Part shown: positions 1-12,600 of the stretch, piece after piece
Layout: the number at the start of each line of letters is the position of its first letter
How positions within the stretch are numbered: position 1 is the first letter of the stretch
NCBI RefSeq assembly: GCF_000237925.1
Contig: NW_017386031.1
Span: 310,001 to 374,000 of the forward strand
Reading direction: 5' to 3'
DNA length: 64,000 bases
Source of the DNA: Schistosoma mansoni
Taxonomy: Eukaryota; Platyhelminthes; Trematoda; Strigeidida; Schistosomatidae
Translations under genes and position numbers: made by a program
The notes under the pieces: model-generated
Seen by the model: the letters and a program-made list of their open reading frames with translations, nothing else
The model's database searches: none
What the model was told of the DNA's origin: nothing

Positions 1-456
1 CGGATAACAATCGTACAACTAGATCCCTTGATCAATTTAGATAGAACGACAAGGTTTGCAGAAATAGATGAATTCATTTTATTTTGCAAACCGCATTGTT
101 CCTACTTGGAAAATGATTCAATGTCTTGAGAAGTATTAGACTTGGAAAAAACATACGTTGAAGACCGATGGGTTCAATCTCACCTGTGAGGCTGAGGAAC
201 TCTCATATCTGTTTATGTGGTCATATTTTATTGTGTTGTATCTTGACCATGTTACTCATAAGTAGTTAAGAGTTTGCTGCAAGGTTTTTAGGTCGTGTGG
301 TCACGATGACATTGAAGTCAAGTTGAATATTAATATTGGAGAACCATTATACTACTGATTCATGTAGTTAGTAGTGTGATTGAAGTAAGTCAATTTTTTC
401 GTAGTTGTTCCAGCAATCTTGTTGGTAATGACATAATTTTGTGTGGTTTTTTCAAG
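1..456. other. Hook intron, nothing recognised
   Basis: Left edge of the window. The only usable signal is the acceptor at 447-456. No exon-like frame or repeat family was seen. Confidence 0.5.
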
Positions 457-605
457 CCGAACATGAAAATGAAGAGTCAACGTTTCGTTTATTACAATTA
501 ATACTTGCGTGCGCTGTAAATTGTGATAATAAACAAACTTATATTCAAACAATTATGGGGATGGAAGAAACCGTGCAACAAGCAATAATGGAAGCGATTC
601 AACAA
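457..605 (+). CDS. HOOK: Hook exon: end of N-terminal Hook domain
   Basis: Acceptor TTTTTTCAAG, donor GTATGT. Enters in phase 1 and leaves at a codon boundary. Encodes the [15 protein letters not shown] and [18 protein letters not shown] segments, the most conserved part of Hook proteins next to the coiled coil. Confidence 0.93.
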
Positions 606-3600
606 GTATGTGTGTTAGTTGTTTTTATTATTTTAAAAGAATATCCTCATTGCAATTTATTATAACGTCTCATCAATTGATAAAATGTAAATTTGTTCAT
701 TTACTCAATGTAAGACTTTGGTCTTTGTCACACACACATACGTTGAAGTTTCCAATGTGTAGTTTGGATCTTGGTTTCAGTAGACCGGAGACAGTGTTTC
801 GTGTACTAGAATTGTTGGTTGTAGTGACACTTGAGGAGGAAGTTTAGTGTTGAAAGTCGATGGAGGAATAATAGGAATCGAAGTGGTAGATTGATTATAA
901 ATACAGTGATCTTAGAATGCTGTTAGAGGTATGAGGGCAGTTATCACTTCCCGGTTGCTCATACCGTGAAAGGGTTTTCCTGGAGGTACCTGAAAAGGAA
1001 ACTGAATTAGAAGTTGTCTTAGTGACCTGGGAGCGTGACTACAGTGCTTGAGGTCGGTCACACAAGATCTTTTTGTGGGTAATTTTCGTGTTAGCTCGCT
1101 ATTTGTTGAGACCTTACTGCTGGAGACGGATATCCGTATGTTAAGGCAAGGTGTGCATTTCTAGGGTCGACCTTTTCCAACCCCACACCTTGTGGGAAAG
1201 CAGCATCGCTGTAACGCTTGTTATCTGAAGGAAACACCTTACTGCTGTCACACCTCTGTACAGTCAACAGTCCGACTTCGCCTTCCTTTGGGTTTGCTAC
1301 TTTTAGTCTTATCGCTTTCAATTGATCTGCCTGGCATGGTAGGACCTTGGAGGAATGATTATTCCAACCAGTATGGCTCGATTTTATTTATTTATTTAAA
1401 TACATAAATATTGGTACAAGGAAGCACCAGATACATATGCGCCTCACAAATCTTATTTGATTTGTGTGAGGGCTGTGATACTGCCCAGGTGCCCAAACTG
1501 AAGCAGGTATGGCTCGATTGATTCATTACGATAGGAAAGCTCGACCACCACGTCAAGGTAGCAGCAACGGTCGGGAGAATTTTTCTTGCAAATAACAGGT
1601 GAAGATCATATGAATTAAATTCTGATTTCGTGTTCCATTTGTTCCTGGTAAATAGTTCCTTTCAAGTCATAATAATCCTTGTCTTATACTTGCTTCATGT
1701 GTTTGGGGACTCGTGTGTGTGTAATTCAGTTCTTATGTGTTCCTATTTACATGTCTCTAGTATTTGTCTATCCCATTTACCATCTGTGTGTTCCTAGTCA
1801 CTTGATGTGTATACGCGAGTAGGTATGTGAACACGTGTACCACGTCTTGTGTTTGCATTTCTATTGCGTTCTATTTATGTATGTGTGGGTTTCTGCACTT
1901 TCTGTATTCTATCGATCTGACCTTAATATATTCTTTTCTTTCGAGAAACAATTTGAGTTCTCTTTTTGTTTCTGTGACGTACAGACATACATACACACAC
2001 ACACGCACTTCCACAATTATATATTCATATATGTGCTGCATCGTTGAAGATACCGTCGATTGTTATTTATGCATTCTTCACTCCATGATCATCATCGTCG
2101 TCAGTTAAGATTGTTTACTTCTCTTTTCATCTGATGGCAGGTTCTCAATTCTAAAGGTTGTTTGATTATTTTTCGTTTAGTATATATTTATGAAGGATTA
2201 TTTAAATTATTGATTTAATCATTTCTTTTTCATTGATTATACTACTGATTAAAGTGTATATTCTTTAGTATAAATAATAAGGTAGCCTGAATAGCTCAGT
2301 GGTAACGTCTCTGACTGTGAAGCTGAGTGGCAGGGGATCGAAACCGTCAGGGAGCATCAGTTCCCTCAAAATTACAGGTACACCTTGCTGAGGAGTTGCA
2401 AGTAGCACGAATCCCGGATCCAGGGTTTCCTGTTGACCACCTCCAACTACCATCTTATCTCAACATAGTGCACGCAGTGTCGAGCCACCGAGACTATTGG
2501 CCACATTACAACTTGATCGATAGCATTCGATCAGCACTAAGAAGGACTTGACACGCATGACATTGATCACCACCCAGTGATCAATGAATTGTGACACTGT
2601 TTGTTACTTTACGTATTACTATGATTCGTATTATTGTGGATAGACGAATTCAATAGGATCATCTTGATTTGATTCCTTCACTTTCTCCATTTAGCTTTTT
2701 TCATCTACATTTCTATTCTTTTGTTATAATCATTTAGTTAATGTCGACTCGTTTAAGCATCAGTGATACTATAGATTATGAAGATCGTGTAAGTCCAGTT
2801 GAAAGTTTGTTGTAATTATGTTTTTCTTTATTGGAATCTTTGGTGTTTTACTGATATAAATTCCTAGAATTTTGACTAGCTAACTGTTATGACCCTATAA
2901 GGATAATGAATGATAACTTTGGAATCCATTTATGAACCAATACTAACTAAACTATTCATATTAGCGTCGCTCTTATTATAAGCTTTGTTTTGACCTATGA
3001 ACTATTATTATATGATTTACCATTCTTAGGTTATCCCCAGTCTATTAATTACTGCCTCACACATTCACAGCCATATTTGGCTAAATCTTGTACAAATGTT
3101 GTTTCCTATTTTATGGACGATGTGGTCTATTTGATTGGTGTATAAACTCTGTATGTTTGAAATATAATGATTCATACCGCAGAGGCTGAGATTAGTGTTC
3201 TGGACTAGGCTGAGCTGGGCTAGGCAGGAAGCAGTACCAACAGGTACTCTAGACGGGTTTCGTGTGTCATTGGTCCGAACGATAAATCACTGCTCTATAA
3301 TCGGCGGTATTATCACGTTATACATTAACAGGGCACCCAGGCGGCCACAACTTATAACACTAACACGAATGTATAATACTGGGCTTTGATTTATATGTAT
3401 AGAGATTGATAATATTTTCTATGCCTGTTTTAACTGTGAAATTCACTCTTAAGTATCAAAATTGAGTACATTTGTTCTATGACTGACTATTCGCATGTCT
3501 CATCGTGTTTAGAACTCGTTAGGTTGTTGTATCTGTGTTTCAGTGTTAAGGTTTACATTGAGAATTGAACTCAACACCTTTCACTTCAAAAACACCTATA

Positions 3601-6600
3601 CATTACCCATTAAGCTACTTAATTCATATAGCAATGAGTATTTAGTGAAAGTATTTGTATCCACTGGTTGTTGATGTTCAAGGCTGCATTCGATCAGTAT
3701 ATGTTGTCATAATATATGGCTCCTAAGTGACTGGTTGATTAATGTTGTGATTATGAACAACCGTTATTAGAAACCAAGTGTTGAAAATTAAACTAGTGCA
3801 CTACAAGATGTGCAATATTGATTTATTATCGCTTATGGAAATCTTAAATTTAATTGTGTAATGGACTGTTTGATTTTTGACCATGAAGATACTGTGTAAT
3901 ATTTAGTTTTAACTGTATAAATTCGATTCCATATTTGATTTCATAGTTGCTGCTTAGTTCTGCTCTAGCGTCGAATTCAGCGCTGCAACTGATTATTCAT
4001 TACTTCTATAATCCATTCTTCTATAGGGACGTGTCCATCTGTCTTACTGGATGGAGATAAGCCACAAAAGGAAGACTTAGTAATGACTCAAAAAAAAACT
4101 AGGGAAACAGTTAATCAATCCCTCGAGTAATATTTGACCTAAGGTAGTCTAACATGATATTCGAAAGATTAGGACAAATCAATGGGTTTCAGCGGTGCCT
4201 ACTAAACTGATAAGTTTTCAAAAAAGCTGTTCCTGTCTTATTCTAACTACAATGAGGTGCGAAGGCAGCTTAAATGTAGACTGACTAAACGTCTCTACAA
4301 CAATCATGAACAGTAGTTGGTAGCGGAAGAAAAAGAGTTGGAAAAATAACTGTGTTAGATAACAATAGACAACTTGTATTTTTTTATGAAAGAATGAATA
4401 GGACAGGGTTATGGGCGTTTATGTCTTACCTTCAATAAAAATCATCAGTTGTTTGAAACAACTCAAGTAATAATAAAGACCAAGCAATCAACAATTGCTC
4501 TGGGCTTCCTTAGATAATCTTATATTTTAAGATTACTAGCACTACTCAGAGTTACTTTTGTGAGCACTAAAATGTTGTTTCACCTTCATTTGCGGCTTCT
4601 CAACAGGTCTTATTGACTAGTTTGTCAGGGATCAAACCTTCAAGAATAGGGTCTTACGACTTGTGGATCACTTTGAACTCAGCCTTGTTTCATCAGAGAA
4701 AGCTTTCTTATTTCGGATATAGGTAGTTTTAAGTTATAAATTTCCACTGAGATTTCTAACTTATGCACTAGTTAGCATATTGCTGACTTGTTGAACAGTC
4801 ATATTGTATAAGACAATCTTATAAATACAATATTTGTTTAAATGACAGACGACTATATTTTATTAAGTTATCCTAGTAGCTTTGCATTTCAAAAAACCTC
4901 TGGAAAAGTGATGATAAACTATAATACGTGACTAATCAGATTAAAGGAAAAGCATATTAAGAGTTGACTCTATTGGATTAGTTGAGAGCATAAGTCAATT
5001 GATGCGCACTGCTGAGGAGTCCCACAATAGGACGAAACGGCCGTCAAACAGTGCTTCCAGGTTCTCCATGGTGGTCTAGTTTCAATTGACTCATAATTTC
5101 AACTATAAAAATACCAAATCTCCACAAAACCCATTCTATTGGATTAATTGACTGGAATTATTGTTGAAGCAATGGTTTAATCAAAATCATTTACTGTTAC
5201 ATATATATTTCAAATCTATTGCAGTTATGTAAGACAGTGGAACAATACAAAGCCTTACTAGTAGAAAAAGAGAAATTGGCTGAACAATGTAAAAATCTTC
5301 AGGAAGAAGTAAGTCAGTGTTTATTCTTACGTCATTAGTGGTTTATGAATTATCTTGTATTTGGCCATTAACTAATATCTGTTAATAGAGAACTACTAAA
5401 AGTTAACTAGTATTGGTTGATCCTATTTTAATTGTAAACATTAACAGTACTGACACATGATATTCTTGTCTTTTAATGCCTTGGTACGGCCGAAATTGTG
5501 GAGAATCAGCTCACCCTTTCGAAATACTTTAACTTGGCTACCCGTGTACTGTCACTGTCATTGACGTCCTGCTCACTACCTTCTCGTGCGAGGGTGTTGC
5601 TTACCAAATAGAGAGTACAAAAAGAAAATGTTCGGTGCTTTAACTGGGCTTGTGAATATGAAGGATCCACTTAGAGGAATTGTATAACCTAAACTCAAAA
5701 CCAATGGTGCAAATAAGTCCCAGGATCTTGAGAAAACAAATGGCGTATGAACCTGTTATTGGTCATTGGCTACCGAGGGACTGCATCTCATAACGTTGAT
5801 ACACTGCCTTGTGGATTACAAGTCTAGGTCAGAGGCTTGATGAGTGGCTTCCTAAGGAAACCCTTTGCTTCGATTTGGGCACCCGAGCAGTATCTCGACC
5901 CTCACAGAAGCCGAATGATATATTTGGCGCATATCTATTTGGTGCCTCGTTGTACCAATGTTTATGTTTAAATAAACAAATAAATTTACAAAATAGACAA
6001 TAACTAATCATGTTTAACACTTTTTCTGGAAATTTCAATTCATGCAAGTCTTTTTGTGGCCCGGTATCTGACTCCAATTAGATCGTGTGAATGATCGTTA
6101 TTGAATGATTAATGAAATATACAGGTCGTCTATCCTCGTATATTTTATCGACTTCATTCACGTTGGTGAATAACGAAATGAGAATAAGTCAAATACCGAA
6201 AACGATTTCGAATACGTACGTATATTTTGTGCAGTCATTGATCTGGACAGACAATCAAAGGGACGAAGCGAAGAGAAGGGTGCGGAGCGAAATGACACTT
6301 GGTGGAGAAAGCGTGTTAGCCAACTCCATGTAATCAAATATTAATCGGTATTTATAGTCAGATGAAAATACACTACAGACATGTGATGAATAGGACAGAA
6401 GTGTTCGCACACGTGATCTCATATGAAAACAGTAACGGTTGATCAATGTATAATTAAATAGGTGAAAATGTAACTTAAGTAGAATAGGTGAGTTGACCAG
6501 TTCAGAAGTAAGAATTAGTTATATGGGCTTAACATAGTAACCGATACTACAATCTACAACTGCTTTACTGATTTCACTGTATTGATTTGACGCCATATGC

Positions 6601-9600
6601 CACATAATCCCAACATCATCCAGTCCATCGTTGAAACACACACGAGGCTATTCTTCGAAAATACTTATAGTTGAATTCTGCAAATCAGCTAATATTTTGA
6701 AGTTTTTCAAATGCTATATATTTCATATTCATCAATCAGTCAGATATCCATAAGCAACAAAGAACTAGGGGAACTAGGGTCCAAGTTACCATATTATATC
6801 ATTTATGCCAAGATGAAATTATCAAAATCGATTTCAGAGTTTCAGAATTAGTAACAGAATTAGTCTTAGTGAAAAAAGATCCAGTATAGACAGCATGATT
6901 CGAGAAGGAAGAATCAATTTGTACGAAAAAATGTATAAGACAATTCTAAAACTAAAAGTCTACAAGGAAAACATCATATAAATGATTCTACACCATTGGA
7001 ACCGATTTGGAGCTACGTTATCCAACATCTCCAATCATTGATTACAATCATCCCCTTAACTCGATCCTCATTGCCCACACTTACCTAAACGACTCAAATC
7101 AATATTAATTGTCTTCATGGACTGATACCATAACATAGTTTGTCTATTCTTATTATTTTTCCAATTTACTCGAAATTCAGTTTATTTTACCTATTTATTT
7201 AAACACATAAACATTGGTACAAGGAGGCGCCACATATATCATTCGGCTTGTGTAAGGGTTGGGATACTGCTTGGGTGCCCAAACCGAAGCAGGTGGTTTT
7301 CTTAGGGAGCCACACCTAGAGTCTTTGACCTCAAGGTCTGATCCGAAAGGCAGTGCATCAACGTTACGAGATGCAGTCCCATGATAGCCGGTGAACAATA
7401 ATAGGATCAGACGCCATTTGTTTCCTCAGGGTCCTGGAGCCCATGTGCACCATTGGTTTGGAATCATGGTTCTCCAACTTCCTCAGGTGGGTGCTTCTTA
7501 TCCGCCAACCTTATTAAAGCACCAGACATTCGCTTTTCGTCTTCTCAATTTCGTAAACAACACCCTCGAGGCGAGAAGGTAGTGAGTAGGACTTACTTGA
7601 GTGTAGTTGTATACACATAGTCATATAATACCATTCCGAGAGGGAGAGCTAACTCTCGACCGTACGAAAGCATTTGGGGTCCTCGAACATCAGACATTAT
7701 TTTGAATCGAGGTAAAAGGTGGCTAGGCGATAAAGTCGATAAAGATATCACTTAACTGACCATCTTTATATTACTCGTATTATTATTATTATTATTACCA
7801 TTACTATTATTACTATTAATAGGTAATAAATCTACAAGAAGAAAAGTCCAATCAACAATCTGAATTAAATCGATTTAAAATTTATTTCAATTCATTGGGT
7901 TTAAATCCAGCAATATTGGCAACAACAACAACAACAACAGCAATAATTCCTCAATCCTCTCCAACATCTTCAATAGTTACAACTACAACAGGAATTGAAT
8001 CCATGGAAACTAACTTGAATTCAATCAATTCAGAATTATTAAATCAATCTGCTAGTAGTTCAATTTCAGCAAATCCTTGTAGTAATAATGTACTAATGAG
8101 TCCAACTATAGCTAATTTACGTATAAATCATTTACAAAATCAATTAAGTAAATTACGTGATGAACTATATAGAACTGAATGTGGTAAGATTTGTTTTTGT
8201 TGCTTTTCTGACTCTATCTCCTTTGTTTGCTCTCTGTTATGAAGTTGTTTACGTTTCATATAAATAACTTAATTTCCCTTTTAGTGATCATAGGTATAGT
8301 GTTGTGCCCCCAAATGCCTTGGTACGGTCGAGAGTGGAGAGAGTACGCTCTCCCTCTACAAATGCTCTCACATGGTCACGCGTATATAGCCTCTGTCAGG
8401 GAAGTCCTACTTACTGCCTTCTCGTGGCGGGGGTGTTGTTCACGAAATTGAGAGGACGAAAAGCGAATGTCTGGCGCTTTAACCGGGTTGGTGGACACGT
8501 AGGGTCCACCTAGGGGAGTTGGAAAACCCTGATTTCAAGCCAATGGTGCACATGGGCTGCAGGATCCTTAAGGGAACAAATAGCATATGAATCAATCGTT
8601 GGTGACCGGCTACCATGAGACTGCATCTCCTCACGATGCTCCACTGCCTTGTGGGTTAGACCTTTACGTGAAAGGCTCGGGTTGTGGTCCCCTAAGAAAA
8701 CCACCTGCTTCAGTTCGGGCACCTGGTCAGTATCACAGCCCCCACACTAATCGAATGAGATCTGCGCATCGCATATATATCTGGTGCTTCCTTGTACCAA
8801 TATTTATGTGTTTAAATAAATAAATAAAGTATAGTGTTGTGGAGATTGTTGAATTTAGATTGATAGCATGAATGGATCTATGCTAGGTCACTGTTGGAAA
8901 GCTGGTAGCACTTGATGGTCGTTTCGTCCTGGTATTGGACTGATGAGCAGTGCATGTTCGCGATCCCACTTGCTGGATTCAAATCCAGGACCATCGATTT
9001 CACACGCGATTGCTTAGTTTCCAGACCACTGAACCAGCATCTAACCTTGTTAATGTTTAGTTTCAACCAATGCATGGTATTGCGCGACCGTCCACCATTT
9101 TGTCAGTGAGTACCTGCCTCACATCAGACACTCCACTGATCACAGCTTTTCATTAAAACTCCAGGAAATCCATCTTAAAGCTAGTTTGAGTAATCGTAAT
9201 TAGTGAATCTTGTGAAGGAGGTTTCAGTGATTGTGGAATTTTATAGTTTTTCATCATAGTATGACTTTTGTTGGAAATAACCACTGAAAACCATAATGCA
9301 TTAGAAGGCTGTCTTATCTTATTTTGCGATTGCTTAACGTGAGTGCACATTCACAATAACATTGGAGGTGGAACCCAGAAACTTCATTTCTCGACGGATT
9401 GGAAGTGGTGAACCTTGGAACTCACGCTTTTGTATGTGGTGGTTTGCATTTTCACCGTCTGTCATTTCGCGATACAGCTGTTGTTTGTTTTTAGCTGCAA
9501 TGAAGATCTGAGATTAAATGCCTTTAACTGAATTCATAGTATCAATAAACGAGTTTGGTTGTTTCTTACATTAAGTTGTATATACCTCCAAAGAGTCCGA

Positions 9601-12600
9601 TGGCTATCGTCTTTTGAGAATGTTTAGAATGGCTATTTGTGAAAGTTGTCGGATTTAAGTTCTCGTTATGTAAGCTTTAGGTTTTTACGGAAAATGGTGA
9701 ACGCTCATATCTAACAAATGCCATACTAAGATCAGACAATTGTCTAATGTATCCTGTTTCTCAAAGGTTGTTTAACCTAAGTTTTCTTCTACTTGTGCTG
9801 TAGTAAACGAAAACTCACGAGAGTAAAACCAATTTATTCCTTCTTATGTAGTCTTACTCAAACTCAAACAGTAGCTTTGTAAAATGTGAAGATCTGGCAT
9901 TAAATACATTATTTTCATATCTTCCTTCAATTTTCATGTACATTCTCTATCATTCTTTCAAACCAGCTGTTATTCCGATTACCTTCTGCTTTCTCTCCTC
10001 TTCTCTTTATTCCAATCTTCCATTGATAAGCATTTCATTTCCAATTCCTTTCACATACTACTATTGTTCATATAAGTAGTGCACACCACAATACAATTTA
10101 TATTAGGAATAATTCATTGAAATGAAGTATATGATTTATAGCTCATGTAGATGATTTTAATAGAGTTGTATTCTGCTAACTGGATAGTTTAATCGTGAAG
10201 TCTTCATTATCTTTTCAAACGAAATCATCACCATCAACACAATCTTCATATGGCAGTGAACTATTGAAATCTCTTCGGATGTGGCAAACAGTTTGTTTTA
10301 TTGTTTGTTTGTCCTGCCAACTTTTCACTTTAATGTTTCTTGCGGTTTACGTTTGTAAAAGAATTTTTAGTCAAATCGTAAACAACTGTAAAACTAAGAA
10401 TCAAGTCAAATGAAGAAGATAATCAAAATTAAATGTATGTACATTGACAGGACAGTGATCGAAAACAGTGACATTCAGTCGAAGGTAGTAATGCCAAAAC
10501 AAGGTGCTTGTAGTCGATTGTAATGAACTTCATCCGTCTGAAATATATTTAAATTTTATGGTGATAATGACTGAATTCATAAACCGAATTATGTTAAATG
10601 ACTATAGGAAGCTCGGAAGTTATGAACAGCTGTTTCGTCGTAGCATTAAACTCCTCAGTACTGCATATCCTCGACTCGACACTCAGGATCGAAGGTGCTG
10701 GATCTGATTCTCGCGTGCAAGCTCATGGGTGTTTATTGCTTAGTAGTTAAATACTAGGCCATTCAGTGCTTCCAGGCCTTCAATGGTAGTTTAACTTAGA
10801 TCGTTTCATAATTTCAATGAAATTCAGGAATCTCCATAACTTTTTACTGTTAGTTTTGTTGTCTAATCCTTTCGATTACCGTCGATGTACAATGTTATAT
10901 CTCTACTACTCGGCGATTCGATCTGGAAATTTCATCTTATTGTACTTATCCGCGTTATGGTAATTTGTATCGACATACACACTTTTGTCCGTATTGTGTT
11001 TGCTACTTAAAAGTACGGTAGTAGTATGTAACAGTAATTGTAAATGAAATGTTTACCAATGGAAGATTGGAATAAAGAGAAGAGGAGAGAAAGCAGAAGG
11101 CAATCGGATTATTTATTTATTTATTTAAACACATAAATATTGGTACAAGGAAACACCAGATATATATGCGCCACACAAATCTCATTTGATTTGTGTGAAG
11201 GCTGTGATGCTGCCCAAGTGCCCAAACTGAAGCAGGTGGTTTTCTTAGGGGGCCACATCCGGAGCATTTCACCTAGAGGTCTTATCCACAAGGCAGTGGA
11301 GCGTCGTGAAGAGATACAGTCCCAACGATTGATTCATACGCCATTTGTTCCCTCAGGATACTGGAGCCAGCCCATGTGCACCATTGGTTTGAAATCAGGG
11401 TTTTCCAACTCCCCCAGGTAGTCTTTCCGCGTCCACCAACCCGGTTAAAGCGCCAGACATTGGCTTTTCGTCCTCTCAATTTTGCAAACAACAGTCATGC
11501 CACGAGAAGGCAGTGAGTAGGATTTCCCTGACAGAGGCTATATACGCGTGACCATGTGAGAGCATTTGTAGAGGGAGAGCGGACTCTCTCCACTCTCGGC
11601 TGTACCAGGGCATTTGGGGGCAGGCAATCGGAGTAACAGTGGTTTGAAAGAATGATGGTTATGTACAGGACAAGTGAAGGAAAATATGCAAATAATGTAT
11701 TTAATGCCAGATCTTCACAGTTTACAAAACTACTGTTTGAGTTTGTGTAATAATACATAAGATGGAATAAATTTATTTTCCTCTCCTGAGTTTTCGTCCC
11801 TTGAAGCAAGTCCGGTCTACCACCGACTGATCTATAATTAAACCATCCAGTTAAAGAAACACAACTTTGCTGTAATAAGATATAAATTTTTTTTATCAAG
11901 CATGCTATTCATTGATCATGACACTCAATTAATCGCTGTTTTCTTTTTGCTCTATCTTTTACGTCTTTTTTTTTTTTCTGTTTTACAAAATCATGATTTA
12001 GATAAAGAAGAATTAAAAATCCAACTCACTGAAGTCACTTTACAAAATCAGGAATTAAAACAAAAAGTAAGCAAATAATAGTGATCAATATACAACTTTT
12101 TTTATATTGAATTTAAACATATGAACTAATTTGACGTGATTAATCAGCATTGTTCTTAGGGTTACACATTCGGTATCACTAAACCTCAAAATCATTAATC
12201 TCGACTGCTAGTTTTACTTGGGTGAGTTTGTGTGATGTTCTGATCGACTGTCATTGAGGAGTGTTTTGTTAGGACGAAACCGTCTTTTACAGTTTTCTTG
12301 TTTTTATTGAATGTTTACCGAAGGTTGATAGTTGTTAGCATTATAAACTTGTTGAATTCTTTTGAATACTAATGTTAGCATGAAAACTCGAAATAGAATA
12401 TGAATCCCGGTCACCTGGTATCAAGAAGATAAAGATAGACATGATAGTGAGTTCGTATTTATAACTCATGTTATCAGTGTTGATAGCTGACTGATTCGAA
12501 CGGTTTAGTATTGCGTATGTGTTTATGTAGTTTACTAACTTTCAAGTTGGATTAACACAAGGTGCAATCTTGTCCTATTTTTAATTGTTTTCTAACCGAA

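Larger units (their letters stand above)
9809..11797. repeat. Long inverted repeat (foldback) in Hook intron
   Basis: The left arm (9,809 to about 10,085) is the reverse complement of the right arm (about 10,998-11,108 plus 11,622-11,797), with about 910 bp between. Shared segments include AATAAAGAGAAGAGGAGAG. The right arm is split by a 513-bp retroposon with its own TSD, so the foldback is older. No transposase frame is seen in the loop. Confidence 0.8.

Noticed and set aside
2282-2355. tRNA gene
   Set aside because: A and B boxes are present but the acceptor stem does not close and the sequence continues into a SINE body; the same holds for the tRNA-like heads elsewhere, including 63,838.
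12250-12300. Hammerhead-like TTGAGGAG..GGACGAAACC near the Penelope-like element
   Set aside because: It lies on the opposite strand to the element, stem II hardly pairs, and the first core base is changed; treated as a decayed SINE family A remnant.
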